From contig JAFPBP010000101.1 in assembly GCA_017424085.1 (NCBI GenBank), positions 1 to 26,229 of the forward strand: a stretch of 26,229 nt of DNA, in the 5' to 3' direction. This document shows, in pieces, positions 5,506 through 13,485 of this stretch. Source of the stretch: Clostridia bacterium. Lineage in GTDB: Bacteria > Bacillota > Clostridia > Oscillospirales > UBA644. A model generated the notes under the pieces. That model was not told where the DNA came from and ran no database searches. It worked only from the letters and a program-made list of their open reading frames with translations. A program made the translations under genes and the position numbers. Each line of letters begins with the position of its first letter. The first letter of the stretch is position 1.

Positions 5506-7808
5506 AGACGTTCCTCCTCGCGCATGCGTTCCGCGTCTGCGGTCATGGATTGGATCTGAACCAGCTTGTAATACTTACCCTTCAGAGCCATCAGCTCCTC
5601 GGGGGAACCGTTCTCGATGATCTTACCGCCGTCCACCACGATGATGCGGTTGGCGCGGCGCAGGGTGGAAAGTCTGTGGGCGATCATCAGGGTGGTCTTG
5701 CCCGCGATGAGGCGGTCAATGGCTTCCTGGATCAGATGCTCGGTTTCCGAGTCAACGGCGGCGGTGGCTTCGTCGAAAATGAGGATGGAGGGAGACTTCA
5801 GCACCGCGCGGGCGATGGAGATTCTCTGCTTTTCACCGCCCGAAACACCCACGCCCCGTTCGCCCAGAACCGTGTCGTAGGCATCGGGCTGGCGCGCGAT
5901 GAATTCGTGAGCGTTTGCAACGTCCGCCGCGTGAAGGACCTCCTCCACCGTGGCGTCGGGGTTACTGTAGGCAATGTTGTTGAAGATGGTATCGCTGAAC
6001 ATCATGGGCTCCTGCTGCACGTATCCGATCTGGGCACGGAAGGCAGACAGGTCGAAGTTCTTGATGTTGTGTCCGTCCACCAGAATTTCGCCCGAGTAGC
6101 CGTCGTAGAAGCGCATCAGCAGGTTGACCAGGGTGGATTTGCCCGAGCCCGTGGTTCCCACGATGCCGACTACCTCGCCGGGGTTGATGGTGACGGTCAC
6201 GTCGTCCAGCACCTTCTTGGAGCGGTCGAAGGAGAAGCCCACGTGCAAGAATTCGATCTTGCCCTCCAGCTTGTCGGGAACCACGTGGGATTCCGCGTGG
6301 GTTTCGGGCTCTGCCTCCAGAATGTCCAGAATCTTTTCGGTGGATGCCAGAGCGCCCTGGAAGGAGTCGGACAGGTTGGCGAAGAAGGTGACGGGGTTGT
6401 AGAACATGGAGGCGTAGGAGATGAAGGATACGATCAATCCCGCAGAGTAGGCGGGATCTCCCTCCAGCACCTTGGTTCCGCCGAAGCCCCAGATGATCAG
6501 CGATCCGCAGGTGACCATGAAGGAGATGATCTGGGGGAAGGAGGTTGCAAGCTTACCGATCTTCAGATCCATCTGCAGCCAATCGTTGTTCTTTTCCTCA
6601 AAGCGTTGAGCGGAGCGCTCCTCGCCCGTGAAGGATTTGACTACGCGGATGCAGGGGATGGTGTCGGACAGGGTGGAGAAGACCGAGGACCATCTGCGCC
6701 AGATGCGGCGGTAGTAGGGATGGATCTTCTTGGAGAAGATACGGGTGGCGATGACGATGAAAATAACGGGGATCAGCGACAGCAGGGTCAGATGGGGGTT
6801 CAGAGTCATCATGATGATGACGATGCCCACCAGCTGGAAGGCGTGCACCACCGCTTCCTGGGTGATGCGGAGCATAAACTGCTGCAGGGTGGAGGAGTCG
6901 CTGGCGATGCGGTTGATGACCGAGCCCGTGGAGGTCTTGTCGTAGAACTTCATGGGCAGGTACTGCGCCTTGCGGTAAATATCGCTTCGAAGAGCCGCGA
7001 CTGCCTTATCACCCACCGTACGCATCAGATAGGAGCGCACGATACCGATGCCGTACTGCAGAATATAGGTAAAGAGCAGGCAGGCGATCATGGTAAAGAG
7101 CAGACGCATGGTATCGGGCCCCACCATATCCGCAATGGTATTGAGGATCCCGATGTTGGATTTTTCGCTGGTTCCGAAGACCACGTCCACGATGAAGCCC
7201 GTAATGGTGGGGGGCACCAGAGACATGGCGGTGGTGATCAGGGACAGAATGATACAAACGATCAGAGTTTTGATCTGAGGGGTGATGTACTTGGAAAGGC
7301 GTTTGATGATCTTGATCTTGGAGCGGCACATGATGCATTCCGCACCGGGATGCAGCAGGGTCCGTCCGCACTTGGGACAAACGCTCAGGGCACGCTCGAA
7401 GGTGACGGTCATGATGGCGTTTTCCTCCATCAGATCGGCGCCGTTGTTCAGATGATTGATGAACAGCGCGGCGGCGTCACACAGAGCGGCAACGGCATAG
7501 GTGTAGCGGAAGAAGATCTCTCTCTTCCCGTTGGGCATTACCGCGGAGAGGGTGGCGTTGCCGTACATCCGCTTGGATTCCACCTCGGTCATGTCCTTGT
7601 AGAGATAGCGCGACACCTCGCCCGAATCGCATCGGACCGCCGCCTGATCGGTGAAGATCAGAGCCGTGGGGGCGTAGCGTCCCTTCAGGGTCAGGTCGCC
7701 AACGATGACGAAGAGAACCTTTTCTCCGTCCCGTTGCATGGATTCGATGACGGGGATCGCCTCGTCGGGGAGTGACTTGTTTTTCAGTATAAACTTTTCG
7801 CTGTCCAT
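5502..7808 (-). CDS. ABC exporter with extra N-terminal domain and zinc ribbon (ATP-binding/permease fusion)
   Basis: This 768-aa half-transporter has an unusual front part. Residues about 1-140 form a beta-rich domain, then a four-cysteine zinc-ribbon-like motif (CPKCGR...CIMCRSK, about 145-165), followed by six membrane helices (about 175-470) and a nucleotide-binding domain (about 520-750). The latter has Walker A GTTGSGKST (Lys557), Q-loop YVQQEP, signature VSGGEKQR, Walker B ILIFDEA and switch AHRLST, all intact. Standard exporters of this type are about 580 aa. The DUF1854 gene overlaps its end by 4 bp. I chose the ATG at 7808 because a GAGG ribosome site lies 8 nt before it; an in-frame ATG at 7841 would add 11 residues with a weaker site. 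The cargo is unknown. Assignment as ABC exporter is certain. Confidence 0.92.
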   Translation of the reverse strand: MDSEKFILKNKSLPDEAIPVIESMQRDGEKVLFVIVGDLTLKGRYAPTALIFTDQAAVRCDSGEVSRYLYKDMTEVESKRMYGNATLSAVMPNGKREIFFRYTYAVAALCDAAALFINHLNNGADLMEENAIMTVTFERALSVCPKCGRTLLHPGAECIMCRSKIKIIKRLSKYITPQIKTLIVCIILSLITTAMSLVPPTITGFIVDVVFGTSEKSNIGILNTIADMVGPDTMRLLFTMIACLLFTYILQYGIGIVRSYLMRTVGDKAVAALRSDIYRKAQYLPMKFYDKTSTGSVINRIASDSSTLQQFMLRITQEAVVHAFQLVGIVIIMMTLNPHLTLLSLIPVIFIVIATRIFSKKIHPYYRRIWRRWSSVFSTLSDTIPCIRVVKSFTGEERSAQRFEEKNNDWLQMDLKIGKLATSFPQIISFMVTCGSLIIWGFGGTKVLEGDPAYSAGLIVSFISYASMFYNPVTFFANLSDSFQGALASTEKILDILEAEPETHAESHVVPDKLEGKIEFLHVGFSFDRSKKVLDDVTVTINPGEVVGIVGTTGSGKSTLVNLLMRFYDGYSGEILVDGHNIKNFDLSAFRAQIGYVQQEPMMFSDTIFNNIAYSNPDATVEEVLHAADVANAHEFIARQPDAYDTVLGERGVGVSGGEKQRISIARAVLKSPSILIFDEATAAVDSETEHLIQEAIDRLIAGKTTLMIAHRLSTLRRANRIIVVDGGKIIENGSPEELMALKGKYYKLVQIQSMTADAERMREEERL

Positions 7809-7885
7809 ACTATCAACCTCACTTTTCGCATTCCCATTCATGCTTTTCTATTCCGTTTGACCCGCAGATTTTACGGGTTTACCGC

Positions 7886-7914
7886 ATACTACCATAATGT
7901 TTTGCAAAAGTCAA
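7886..7914 (-). promoter_or_regulatory. Promoter for the ABC exporter-DUF1854 operon
   Basis: TTGACT (7909-7914) and TAGTAT (7886-7891) with a 17-nt spacer on the minus strand. A small stem, ACCCG/CGGGT, lies around the expected start point (7860-7878). The divergent promoter at 7962-7990 lies 48 bp away. Confidence 0.65.
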
Positions 7915-7961
7915 TACTTTCGGAAAAACCGTCGAAAAAAGTTTTCATTTAGAAAAAACTC

Positions 7962-7990
7962 TTGACTTTTTTCGGTTCCCATGCTATAAT
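7962..7990 (+). promoter_or_regulatory. Promoter for the two small genes at 8071-8889
   Basis: TTGACT (7962-7967), a 17-nt spacer with a TG extension (7982-7983) and a perfect TATAAT (7985-7990) on the plus strand. The first gene starts 80 nt downstream. Confidence 0.8.
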
Positions 7991-8070
7991 ATTTGCGAAA
8001 AAGCATGCGGTGCCCGTTTGTATTTTGAAGCAACTCCGCGACGGAGCAGAGTTGGATCGGAGGAACGGAT

Positions 8071-8580
8071 ATGGGAAAAATCAAAGAGGGATCCTTTGAG
8101 CTGAAGACCTCCAAGGCGGAAGCTATCGCGCGGTTTCGCATGCTGCAGGGGGAATGCCGTGAGGCTCTGAGCGGGGATAAGACCATTGAATTTCTTTGCA
8201 CCAAGAAGGGGCGGATCTCCATCGGATCGCCCTCCTCGCGGCACGTGGAGAACCAAGCCTCCACCTCCCTGACAGCCCGCGTTGTGGAACGGGAGGGAAA
8301 GACCTGTGTGGTCTGGCATACCTCCTTCGACGGGCTGAACAACGTGACCAAGTGGATCGCGCTGGGGGTTGACGGGGTGATGGTGGCGCTGGCGCTGTGG
8401 TTCTCCCTTTTCGGAGGGCTTTCGCCCCTTTACGCTTTGATGTTCATTGCCTGCCTTACGTTCGCAACCTTTAAGCTCTTCGACACCTCGGGAGAGTGGC
8501 GGAACGCGGCGTACGATTCCTCCATTCTGGTGGAGGAGCTGGAGCGGCGGGTGAACGCCGTAAACGATTGGAACAGATAA
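8071..8580 (+). CDS. Hypothetical protein with two central membrane segments, 169 aa
   Basis: I do not recognise this family. The first 90 residues are soluble and beta-rich (FELKTSKAEAIARF..., then KGRISIGSPSS). Two hydrophobic helices follow at about 94-112 and 116-132 (IALGVDGVMVALALWFSLF and a following one), and the C-terminal 35 residues look like an acidic helix (SSILVEELERRVNAV). No signal peptide is present, so both soluble parts are probably cytoplasmic with a membrane hairpin between. A GGAGGAAC ribosome site precedes the ATG. The next gene starts 30 bp later with its own GGGAGGAT site, so the two form an operon under the promoter at 7962-7990. No catalytic motif was seen. Confidence 0.8.
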   Translation: MGKIKEGSFELKTSKAEAIARFRMLQGECREALSGDKTIEFLCTKKGRISIGSPSSRHVENQASTSLTARVVEREGKTCVVWHTSFDGLNNVTKWIALGVDGVMVALALWFSLFGGLSPLYALMFIACLTFATFKLFDTSGEWRNAAYDSSILVEELERRVNAVNDWNR

Positions 8581-8610
8581 GTACGAATACCGTACGGGAG
8601 GATAGATATC

Positions 8611-8889
8611 ATGACTGCGGAAGAAAAAATCGTAGATCTTTTGGCGGAAGGGGTGGAGACCCTGCCCGATCTTGTACAGGCGCTGGAGGAGGCGGGCTTC
8701 GATTCTGCCGATGCGGAGGGGATCCTCAGCGATCTGACCGAGCAGGATTTCGTGGAGGTGACCAACCTGCACGGGAAGCGGATCTCCCGACAGGGGGATC
8801 GGATCCTTGCCTTTGACGGGCTGACCCTGGCGCTGACTCCTGCGGGCGTCAAGCGCTGGATGCTGGAGGACGCAAATCGGGACGAATGA
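8611..8889 (+). CDS. Small acidic protein, possibly winged-helix-like, 92 aa
   Basis: The protein starts MTAEEKIVDLLAEGVETLPD and appears as three short helices (about 3-50) followed by a beta-hairpin region (VEVTNLHGKRISRQGDRI) and a final helix. This order resembles a small winged-helix fold, and the helical part reads like a domain that senses or binds a partner, but I cannot assign a family. It is acidic overall, which argues against strong DNA binding on its own. It lies 30 bp after the membrane protein gene and is probably co-expressed with it. A terminator follows at 8922-8955. Confidence 0.72.
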   Translation: MTAEEKIVDLLAEGVETLPDLVQALEEAGFDSADAEGILSDLTEQDFVEVTNLHGKRISRQGDRILAFDGLTLALTPAGVKRWMLEDANRDE

Positions 8890-8921
8890 TCCGAGCCTCG
8901 CACACCTTGAATCGAACAACG

Positions 8922-8955
8922 GCGGCGAAGAGATCTTCGCCGCTCTTCCTTTTTG
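8922..8955 (+). terminator. Intrinsic terminator after the 92-aa gene
   Basis: A perfect 10-bp stem, GCGGCGAAGA (8922-8931) with TCTTCGCCGC (8934-8943), is followed by a T-rich tail ending in TTTTT. Confidence 0.85.
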
Positions 8956-8989
8956 AAAAAAATCCCCCTCCGCGCCGTTGCGGAGGGGG
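8955..8989 (-). terminator. Intrinsic terminator of the beta-propeller lipoprotein gene
   Basis: On the minus strand CCCCCTCCGC (8980-8989 complement) pairs with GCGGAGGGGG (8964-8973 complement), followed by a T-tract of seven. It lies 10 nt past the stop of the lipoprotein gene at 9000 and almost touches the plus-strand terminator of the convergent gene. Confidence 0.85.
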
Positions 8990-8999
8990 TTCGCTTTGT

Positions 9000-10106
9000 T
9001 TATTGATATTGTCCGTAGAAGATGCGGACCTTGTAGAAGGCGGAATCGGCTGCCTTGTAGGTCTCCTTGACCATGGTTGCTTCTCCCGTGCGGCGGGCGA
9101 ATTGAATGGTATCGGTGCACCAGGAGGCGTAGGAGGCGTTTTCCCAGGGGGTGCCCTTACCGCCGTTGCGGGAGCTGATGGCAAAGTTTCCGTTGAGGTT
9201 GTTTCCGAAGCCCGTGCAGACGGTGCTGATCACGGAGGCGAAGGGATAGTCGGTGGCGAAGGTGTTTTCCTCCTTGTTGAACCGAAGCACGCCCTTGTTG
9301 GTGGTTACGTACAGATAATTTTTATCCGAGAAGTCTGCCGAAAGATCGTGTCCGCCGGGATGGGTTGCGGGAAGGGGCAAGCCCATGCCTCCCAGCACGG
9401 TCAGCTTCTGCTCCGAAGCCTCGCCCACCAAGCCGTACGCCCGAAGCTCCTTGTCTCCCAGCGCCCACAGAACCTCTTCGGTGGGATCCCACAGAACCCC
9501 GTGGGCACCGTACAGATTGTATTGCAGGTAGGTGTCGGCGGTGGCTTTGTCTCCCTTCAGCAGTGCCGAGGTATGATAGATGCGGAGGGTGTTTCCGTTG
9601 GAGGAGGCGCAGACCAGGTTTCCGTTGGGCAGGATCTCAATGGAATGGGGATTGGAGCCGCAGGATTTCGTTTCCCAGATCACTTCCTTGGAGGGGTACT
9701 TGATGATCCCCGCGAAGCCTCCCGAGGCAACGGCGATGATCACGTCTCCGAAGACGGTATCCTCCCGATACTTGACCCCCGACAGGTTGGTGGCTCCTCC
9801 GTGACCCTTCAGGTCCACGGACCATTCCTCCACGTCGTCCAGAGGATCGCCCTCATTCATATCGCTCAGATCGTAAATGACCAGGCGGGTGTTCCGTTGG
9901 TCGCAGGCAATGACCAGATCCTTTACCTTATTCAAGGGATATTCCTCCTTTTCGTCGGTTTCGGTGTCCGAGACCGAATCGGTGTTCTGCACGTCGGTTT
10001 GGGTCCCCGACGTGGGGGTGGGATCGGTGTTGTCCTCGGTGGGAGTGCATCCCGCGGTGAACAGCATCAGAAGCGCGAAAAGCAGAGAGAACGCGCGTCG
10101 TTTCAT
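9000..10106 (-). CDS. Predicted lipoprotein with beta-propeller-like domain (DUF6528-like)
   Basis: This 368-aa protein begins with a lipoprotein signal (MKRRAFSLLFALLMLFTAGC, Cys20 as the acceptor). A low-complexity Thr/Asp/Ser linker (about 21-55) would hold the domain away from the membrane. Residues about 60-368 show repeated blade-like segments such as VIACDQRNTRLVIYDLS, HSIEILPNGNLVCAS, GAHGVLWDPTEEVLWAL and HDLSADFSDKNYLYVTT. This matches six-bladed propeller proteins of the DUF6528 type that occur near glycan-utilisation genes in gut bacteria. A ligand-binding or lectin role outside the cell is plausible but not shown. A GAAGGAGGGT ribosome site precedes the ATG. It is a single-gene unit with two tandem promoters upstream and a strong terminator downstream. 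Confidence 0.82.
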   Translation of the reverse strand: MKRRAFSLLFALLMLFTAGCTPTEDNTDPTPTSGTQTDVQNTDSVSDTETDEKEEYPLNKVKDLVIACDQRNTRLVIYDLSDMNEGDPLDDVEEWSVDLKGHGGATNLSGVKYREDTVFGDVIIAVASGGFAGIIKYPSKEVIWETKSCGSNPHSIEILPNGNLVCASSNGNTLRIYHTSALLKGDKATADTYLQYNLYGAHGVLWDPTEEVLWALGDKELRAYGLVGEASEQKLTVLGGMGLPLPATHPGGHDLSADFSDKNYLYVTTNKGVLRFNKEENTFATDYPFASVISTVCTGFGNNLNGNFAISSRNGGKGTPWENASYASWCTDTIQFARRTGEATMVKETYKAADSAFYKVRIFYGQYQ

Positions 10107-10133
10107 GATAAACCCTCCTTCGGAGTTTTTTTT

Positions 10134-10162
10134 ATTATAACATGGATTTATGCGCTTGTCAA
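10134..10162 (-). promoter_or_regulatory. Proximal promoter (P1) of the beta-propeller lipoprotein gene
   Basis: Perfect TTGACA (10157-10162) and TATAAT (10134-10139), 17-nt spacer, minus strand, 27 nt upstream of the ATG. Confidence 0.8.
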
Positions 10163-10195
10163 TGGGAAATTTTCGTTCGCCTCTTGCACTTTTTT

Positions 10196-10224
10196 GCTAT
10201 AACGTGGATTTCCCCGTTTGTCAA
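10196..10224 (-). promoter_or_regulatory. Distal promoter (P2), near-copy of P1
   Basis: TTGACA (10219-10224) and TATAGC (10196-10201), 17-nt spacer. The spacer end (AAATCCACGT) matches that of P1 (AAATCCATGT) at 9 of 10 bases, which suggests a local duplication 62 bp apart. The -10 box has diverged. Confidence 0.6.
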
Positions 10225-10270
10225 GAAGGGGACCCTCTCCTTTCGGAAGCCCTCCGGAAGGTATGGGTCG

Positions 10271-12490
10271 TCATGAGTTGTATTTTTCCAAAAAGCTCTG
10301 ATACCATTCCAGCGAAAGGGGTGGAAATCCGCACAAATAGTGGTTCCAGCCCGTCTCCTCGCGGGTCTTCCACGCAAGAATCAGGATCTTATGCTCGGAA
10401 TAGAAGAGGGGAAGAGATGCGATGGGGGTGGATGCGTTTTTCGGTGCAACGAAGGCACCCTCATAAAGGATCTGCTCCGTGTGGGCGTCCTTGACGGTGA
10501 GCGTTCCCTGCCGATCGGTGAGCGTATCGTTGCAGGCGAAGAGACGGATCCCCCAATGGGAGGGCTCGTCTGCCACCACGGAGAAGGGTGCCTGCGCCCG
10601 CTTGATGTAGGAATACGCCAGCTTTTTCGTAAAATAGTAGTCCACTACGGCGTCGGACATCTGCGGCCATCCGTCCAGCAGATTCCACCAGATGATCCCC
10701 GTTTTGTACGGGCGCCCTACGCGGATTCGCTCGATGAAATATTTCTTTGCCTCCGCCTGGGAGATCTGGGATGCCAGCGCGTAGGTCTCGGGGTCCTCGG
10801 GTACGGTCCCGAACAGTTGGCGGACCTGCTTCTCCATCAGCATCACTCTCCCGTCGTCCCCGTTCTGATCGCTGGAATGGAAGATCCATTCGGAATTGTT
10901 CCGATAGGGCCAGCACCGCTCGGGGGAGATGAATTTTCGGATCGATTCGGGAGAGGGACAGCCGTGGTATCCCGTCTCGCTGACGAAATGCGCTTTGTTT
11001 TGCTTGTAAAAGTCACTCTTGTAATAATCCCGCGGACCCCACAGATGATCCTCCGACAGGGCGAGGGCTTTGTTTTTTGCCAGATGTGCCTCGGAGGAAA
11101 TATAGGGGGAGCTGGGAAGATAGGGGCGCCTTGCATCGTTTTCCGCAACCACCTGAGGGAGAATCTGTCGGGTCAGCAGGTTTTGCGCGGGATCGGTGAA
11201 GGAGTGATAGACCTGATCGACCTCGTTATCCCCCGACCAGAGAATGATCGACGCATGGTTTCTCAGCTTGCGAACGACCGCCGTAGCCTCCCTCCGCAAG
11301 CGGCCTTGGAAATCCTCGGTTTGGGGATAGATGCGGCACGCCATGGCAAAATCCTGCCATACCATAACTCCGTTTCGGTCGCAGAAATCAAAGAAGGCGT
11401 GATCCTCGTAGACGTTTCCGCCCCAACAGCGCAGAATATTGCATCCCACGTCCTTGACCAGAGCCAGTGCCTGCTCGTAGCGCTCCGCATCCCGACAGTG
11501 GAAGGCGTCCAACGGAACCCAGTTGGAGCCCTTGCACAGGATCTCCACGCCGTTGATCAAGAATCGGAAGGCACCGTTGAATCCGTCGGTCAGATCGGTC
11601 CGCTCCAGGGTAACCGTGCGAAGCCCGAAGGAGGATACGGCGCTGTGAACGGGCGTTCCGCGATACAGGATCGTGGCGGTTACGTCGTAAATGTTTGGGT
11701 CTCCGTAGCCGTAGGGCCACCAAAGCTTCGGGTTTTGAATGGGAAGCCGTACCCGTCCCGCTGCCCTTCCGTTTGCGCCTGTGTTTCGTGTGAAGGTGCT
11801 GTCCTCGCCGCAGGAGCCGCAAAAGGACAGCTCGGTATCCCGCAGGGCATCGGGATCCCCGTTCAGCTCGTAGCAGACCCAGGCGGATCTGCCGTCGTAT
11901 TCGAAGAACAGCTGGGAGAAGGTGATCTCATCCCGAACCTCCAGCCGCACGCCGCGCCAGAGGCCCGTGGTTACGGCGCGGGGCATGATGTCCCATCCGA
12001 AGGAATGAGGTGCCCTGCGGATCTGCGTTTCGCCCGCATCTCCCCAGGAGTGCATCTGCGCGACGGTGTGATCTGCCTGAGCCGCCGCCCGTGTTGCGGA
12101 AAAAAGGTGCACGGTCAGCGTGTTTTTTCCTTCCCGCAAGCGATCCCCGATCTCAAATTCGTGGGAGATGAACATGTTGTCGCTTCTTCCGATGATTTCC
12201 CCGTTCAGGCGATACTCAGCAATGCAATCGACGCCTTCAAACACGAGAAATACGCGCTCCCGCTCTTCGGGGGCAAGAAAGGTTCGCTCGTACCACCATT
12301 CGAATTCCTCGTATTTTTCTGCCTGACGCAGATTTTCTCCGAAATACAGGTCTTCGGGCAGGATCCCCTGCGCGGAAAGATCCAGAAGCACGCATCCGGG
12401 AACGCTTCCCGAAAGGGTGATCGGGTCTTCGGACGAGCCTTGCGGCTTCCCCCATAGGCTCCAGGTCCCGTTCAGATCAATCGTTTTCAT
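10271..12490 (-). CDS. Beta-mannosidase, GH2 family
   Basis: This 739-aa enzyme shows the GH2 mannosidase architecture. An N-terminal sugar-binding sandwich (about 1-170, with SVPGCVLLDL and VFEGVDCIAEYRLNGE) and an Ig-like domain (about 180-285) precede a TIM barrel (about 290-600) and C-terminal beta domains. The acid/base Glu423 lies in WSGDNEVD and the nucleophile Glu505 in FVSETGYHG, and both are intact. Such enzymes remove terminal beta-linked mannose from mannan oligosaccharides or the core of N-glycans. There is no signal peptide, so it should act in the cytoplasm on imported oligosaccharides. It is slightly short for the family (often about 800 aa or more). Its start overlaps the end of the AraC gene by 14 bp, with a GGGAGGT ribosome site inside that gene, so the two are co-transcribed. 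Confidence 0.9.
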   Translation of the reverse strand: MKTIDLNGTWSLWGKPQGSSEDPITLSGSVPGCVLLDLSAQGILPEDLYFGENLRQAEKYEEFEWWYERTFLAPEERERVFLVFEGVDCIAEYRLNGEIIGRSDNMFISHEFEIGDRLREGKNTLTVHLFSATRAAAQADHTVAQMHSWGDAGETQIRRAPHSFGWDIMPRAVTTGLWRGVRLEVRDEITFSQLFFEYDGRSAWVCYELNGDPDALRDTELSFCGSCGEDSTFTRNTGANGRAAGRVRLPIQNPKLWWPYGYGDPNIYDVTATILYRGTPVHSAVSSFGLRTVTLERTDLTDGFNGAFRFLINGVEILCKGSNWVPLDAFHCRDAERYEQALALVKDVGCNILRCWGGNVYEDHAFFDFCDRNGVMVWQDFAMACRIYPQTEDFQGRLRREATAVVRKLRNHASIILWSGDNEVDQVYHSFTDPAQNLLTRQILPQVVAENDARRPYLPSSPYISSEAHLAKNKALALSEDHLWGPRDYYKSDFYKQNKAHFVSETGYHGCPSPESIRKFISPERCWPYRNNSEWIFHSSDQNGDDGRVMLMEKQVRQLFGTVPEDPETYALASQISQAEAKKYFIERIRVGRPYKTGIIWWNLLDGWPQMSDAVVDYYFTKKLAYSYIKRAQAPFSVVADEPSHWGIRLFACNDTLTDRQGTLTVKDAHTEQILYEGAFVAPKNASTPIASLPLFYSEHKILILAWKTREETGWNHYLCGFPPLSLEWYQSFLEKYNS

Positions 12491-13346
12491 TGGTAATACC
12501 TCCCTTGGGATGTTTTCCGATTGCTTTCGGATCGTTTTTTCGGAAGCATTCTTTGTCGTTCGCTCGGCGCCTGTATTGCAGGGGCGTCATTCCCGTTTCA
12601 GCCTTGAAGGCACGGGAGAAATAGGAGGCGCTGCTGAAGCCGCACGCTTCGCTGACGGCGGTGACCGACTGCTTCCCCTCGGACAGCAACTCCCTCGCCA
12701 TGACGATGCGGGTTTTTTGTACGTATTCCATGACCGTCACCCCGATCCTTTCCTTGAACAGGCGGCAGAAATGGTATTTGCTCAGATAGGCGGCGGCACA
12801 GACGTCGTCCACCGTCAAAGGCTCGGTGAGATGCGCGTTGATGTATTCCACGGCGGCGCCGACGCTTCCCGCGAGGGGCGGCGCCATTTCCGTGCCGTTT
12901 TTTGCCAAAAGGACCGTCAGCTGAAGCACCGCTGAGGCGATCTCTGCCTGCAGGAATTCCCCCCGGGGTTGCCGATCCAGCCGTCGGAGGATCTCTTCGG
13001 CGTGGCGCAGGTCTTCTTCGTCCAGGCGAACCTCCCGCATCTGCCGTGGATGGAGCAGGCTCTGCAGACGGGGCGATTTTCGCAGAAGGCGGAGTACTCC
13101 CGAAAGATCCTCGTCGGAGATCATCAGCTTGCTTCGCACGTAGTTCTCCGTACGGTCGGGAAAGGTGTAATGATATTTCTCCGCACCGATGAAGCAGAGC
13201 GTTCCCCGCCCCATGGGATAACTGCGATCTCGGGTGACGATGCTGCCGCTTCCCTCGTGGACCAGCATGAGAATGTTGGTTTCGGGCTTATGCCAGATGC
13301 GATAATATCCGTCCTTGCCCCGTTGTCGGTAGAGCAAATGCTCCAT
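12477..13346 (-). CDS. AraC-family transcriptional regulator
   Basis: This 289-aa protein has an N-terminal cupin-like sensor (about 1-130: YRIWHKPETNILMLVHEG, then a GRGTLCFIGAEKYHYTF strand pair) and a C-terminal pair of helix-turn-helices (about 190-275). The latter include LTVDDVCAAAYLSKYHFCRLFK and VSEACGFSSASYFSRAFK. The sensor type usually binds sugars or glycosides. I place the start at the ATG at 13346 because a GGGAGGTGA ribosome site lies just before it; the upstream extension of the frame crosses the promoter. It overlaps the beta-mannosidase gene by 14 bp and lies divergent from nanA and the sialidase, so it probably controls both arms. The ligand is unknown; a sialic acid or mannoside is a reasonable guess. 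Confidence 0.88.
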   Translation of the reverse strand: MEHLLYRQRGKDGYYRIWHKPETNILMLVHEGSGSIVTRDRSYPMGRGTLCFIGAEKYHYTFPDRTENYVRSKLMISDEDLSGVLRLLRKSPRLQSLLHPRQMREVRLDEEDLRHAEEILRRLDRQPRGEFLQAEIASAVLQLTVLLAKNGTEMAPPLAGSVGAAVEYINAHLTEPLTVDDVCAAAYLSKYHFCRLFKERIGVTVMEYVQKTRIVMARELLSEGKQSVTAVSEACGFSSASYFSRAFKAETGMTPLQYRRRANDKECFRKNDPKAIGKHPKGGITNEND

Positions 13347-13367
13347 GCTTCCGTCACCTCCCGCCTT

Positions 13368-13396
13368 ATTATAGCATACTTTTGCAAAAAAAGCAA
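13368..13396 (-). promoter_or_regulatory. Promoter for the AraC-beta-mannosidase operon
   Basis: TTGCTT (13391-13396) and TATAAT (13368-13373) with a 17-nt spacer on the minus strand. The divergent promoter begins 29 bp away, so one bound regulator could affect both. Confidence 0.75.
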
Positions 13397-13425
13397 TAGG
13401 GATAAAAAAGAAAGCAAAAAAGAGG

Positions 13426-13454
13426 TTGCTTCGACGGATTATTTGATGTATAAT
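13426..13454 (+). promoter_or_regulatory. Promoter for the nanA-sialidase operon
   Basis: TTGCTT (13426-13431) and a perfect TATAAT (13449-13454) with a 17-nt spacer on the plus strand. The -35 box is the same imperfect TTGCTT as in the divergent promoter, which fits activator-dependent control. The -10 box overlaps the in-frame ATG at 13453, which rules that ATG out as the start of nanA. Confidence 0.75.
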
Positions 13455-13485
13455 GAAGAAAATGAACCGAGAAAGGGTTTTTGCC

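Noticed and set aside
5550..7775. Very long plus-strand open frame (741 codons)
   Set aside because: It is antisense to the ABC exporter, whose intact motifs, promoter and ribosome site fix the coding strand; the antisense product is low-complexity, rich in His, Asp and Gly.
10340..12457. Long plus-strand open frame (705 codons)
   Set aside because: Shadow of the GH2 beta-mannosidase on the minus strand; it matches no family and has no start signals.
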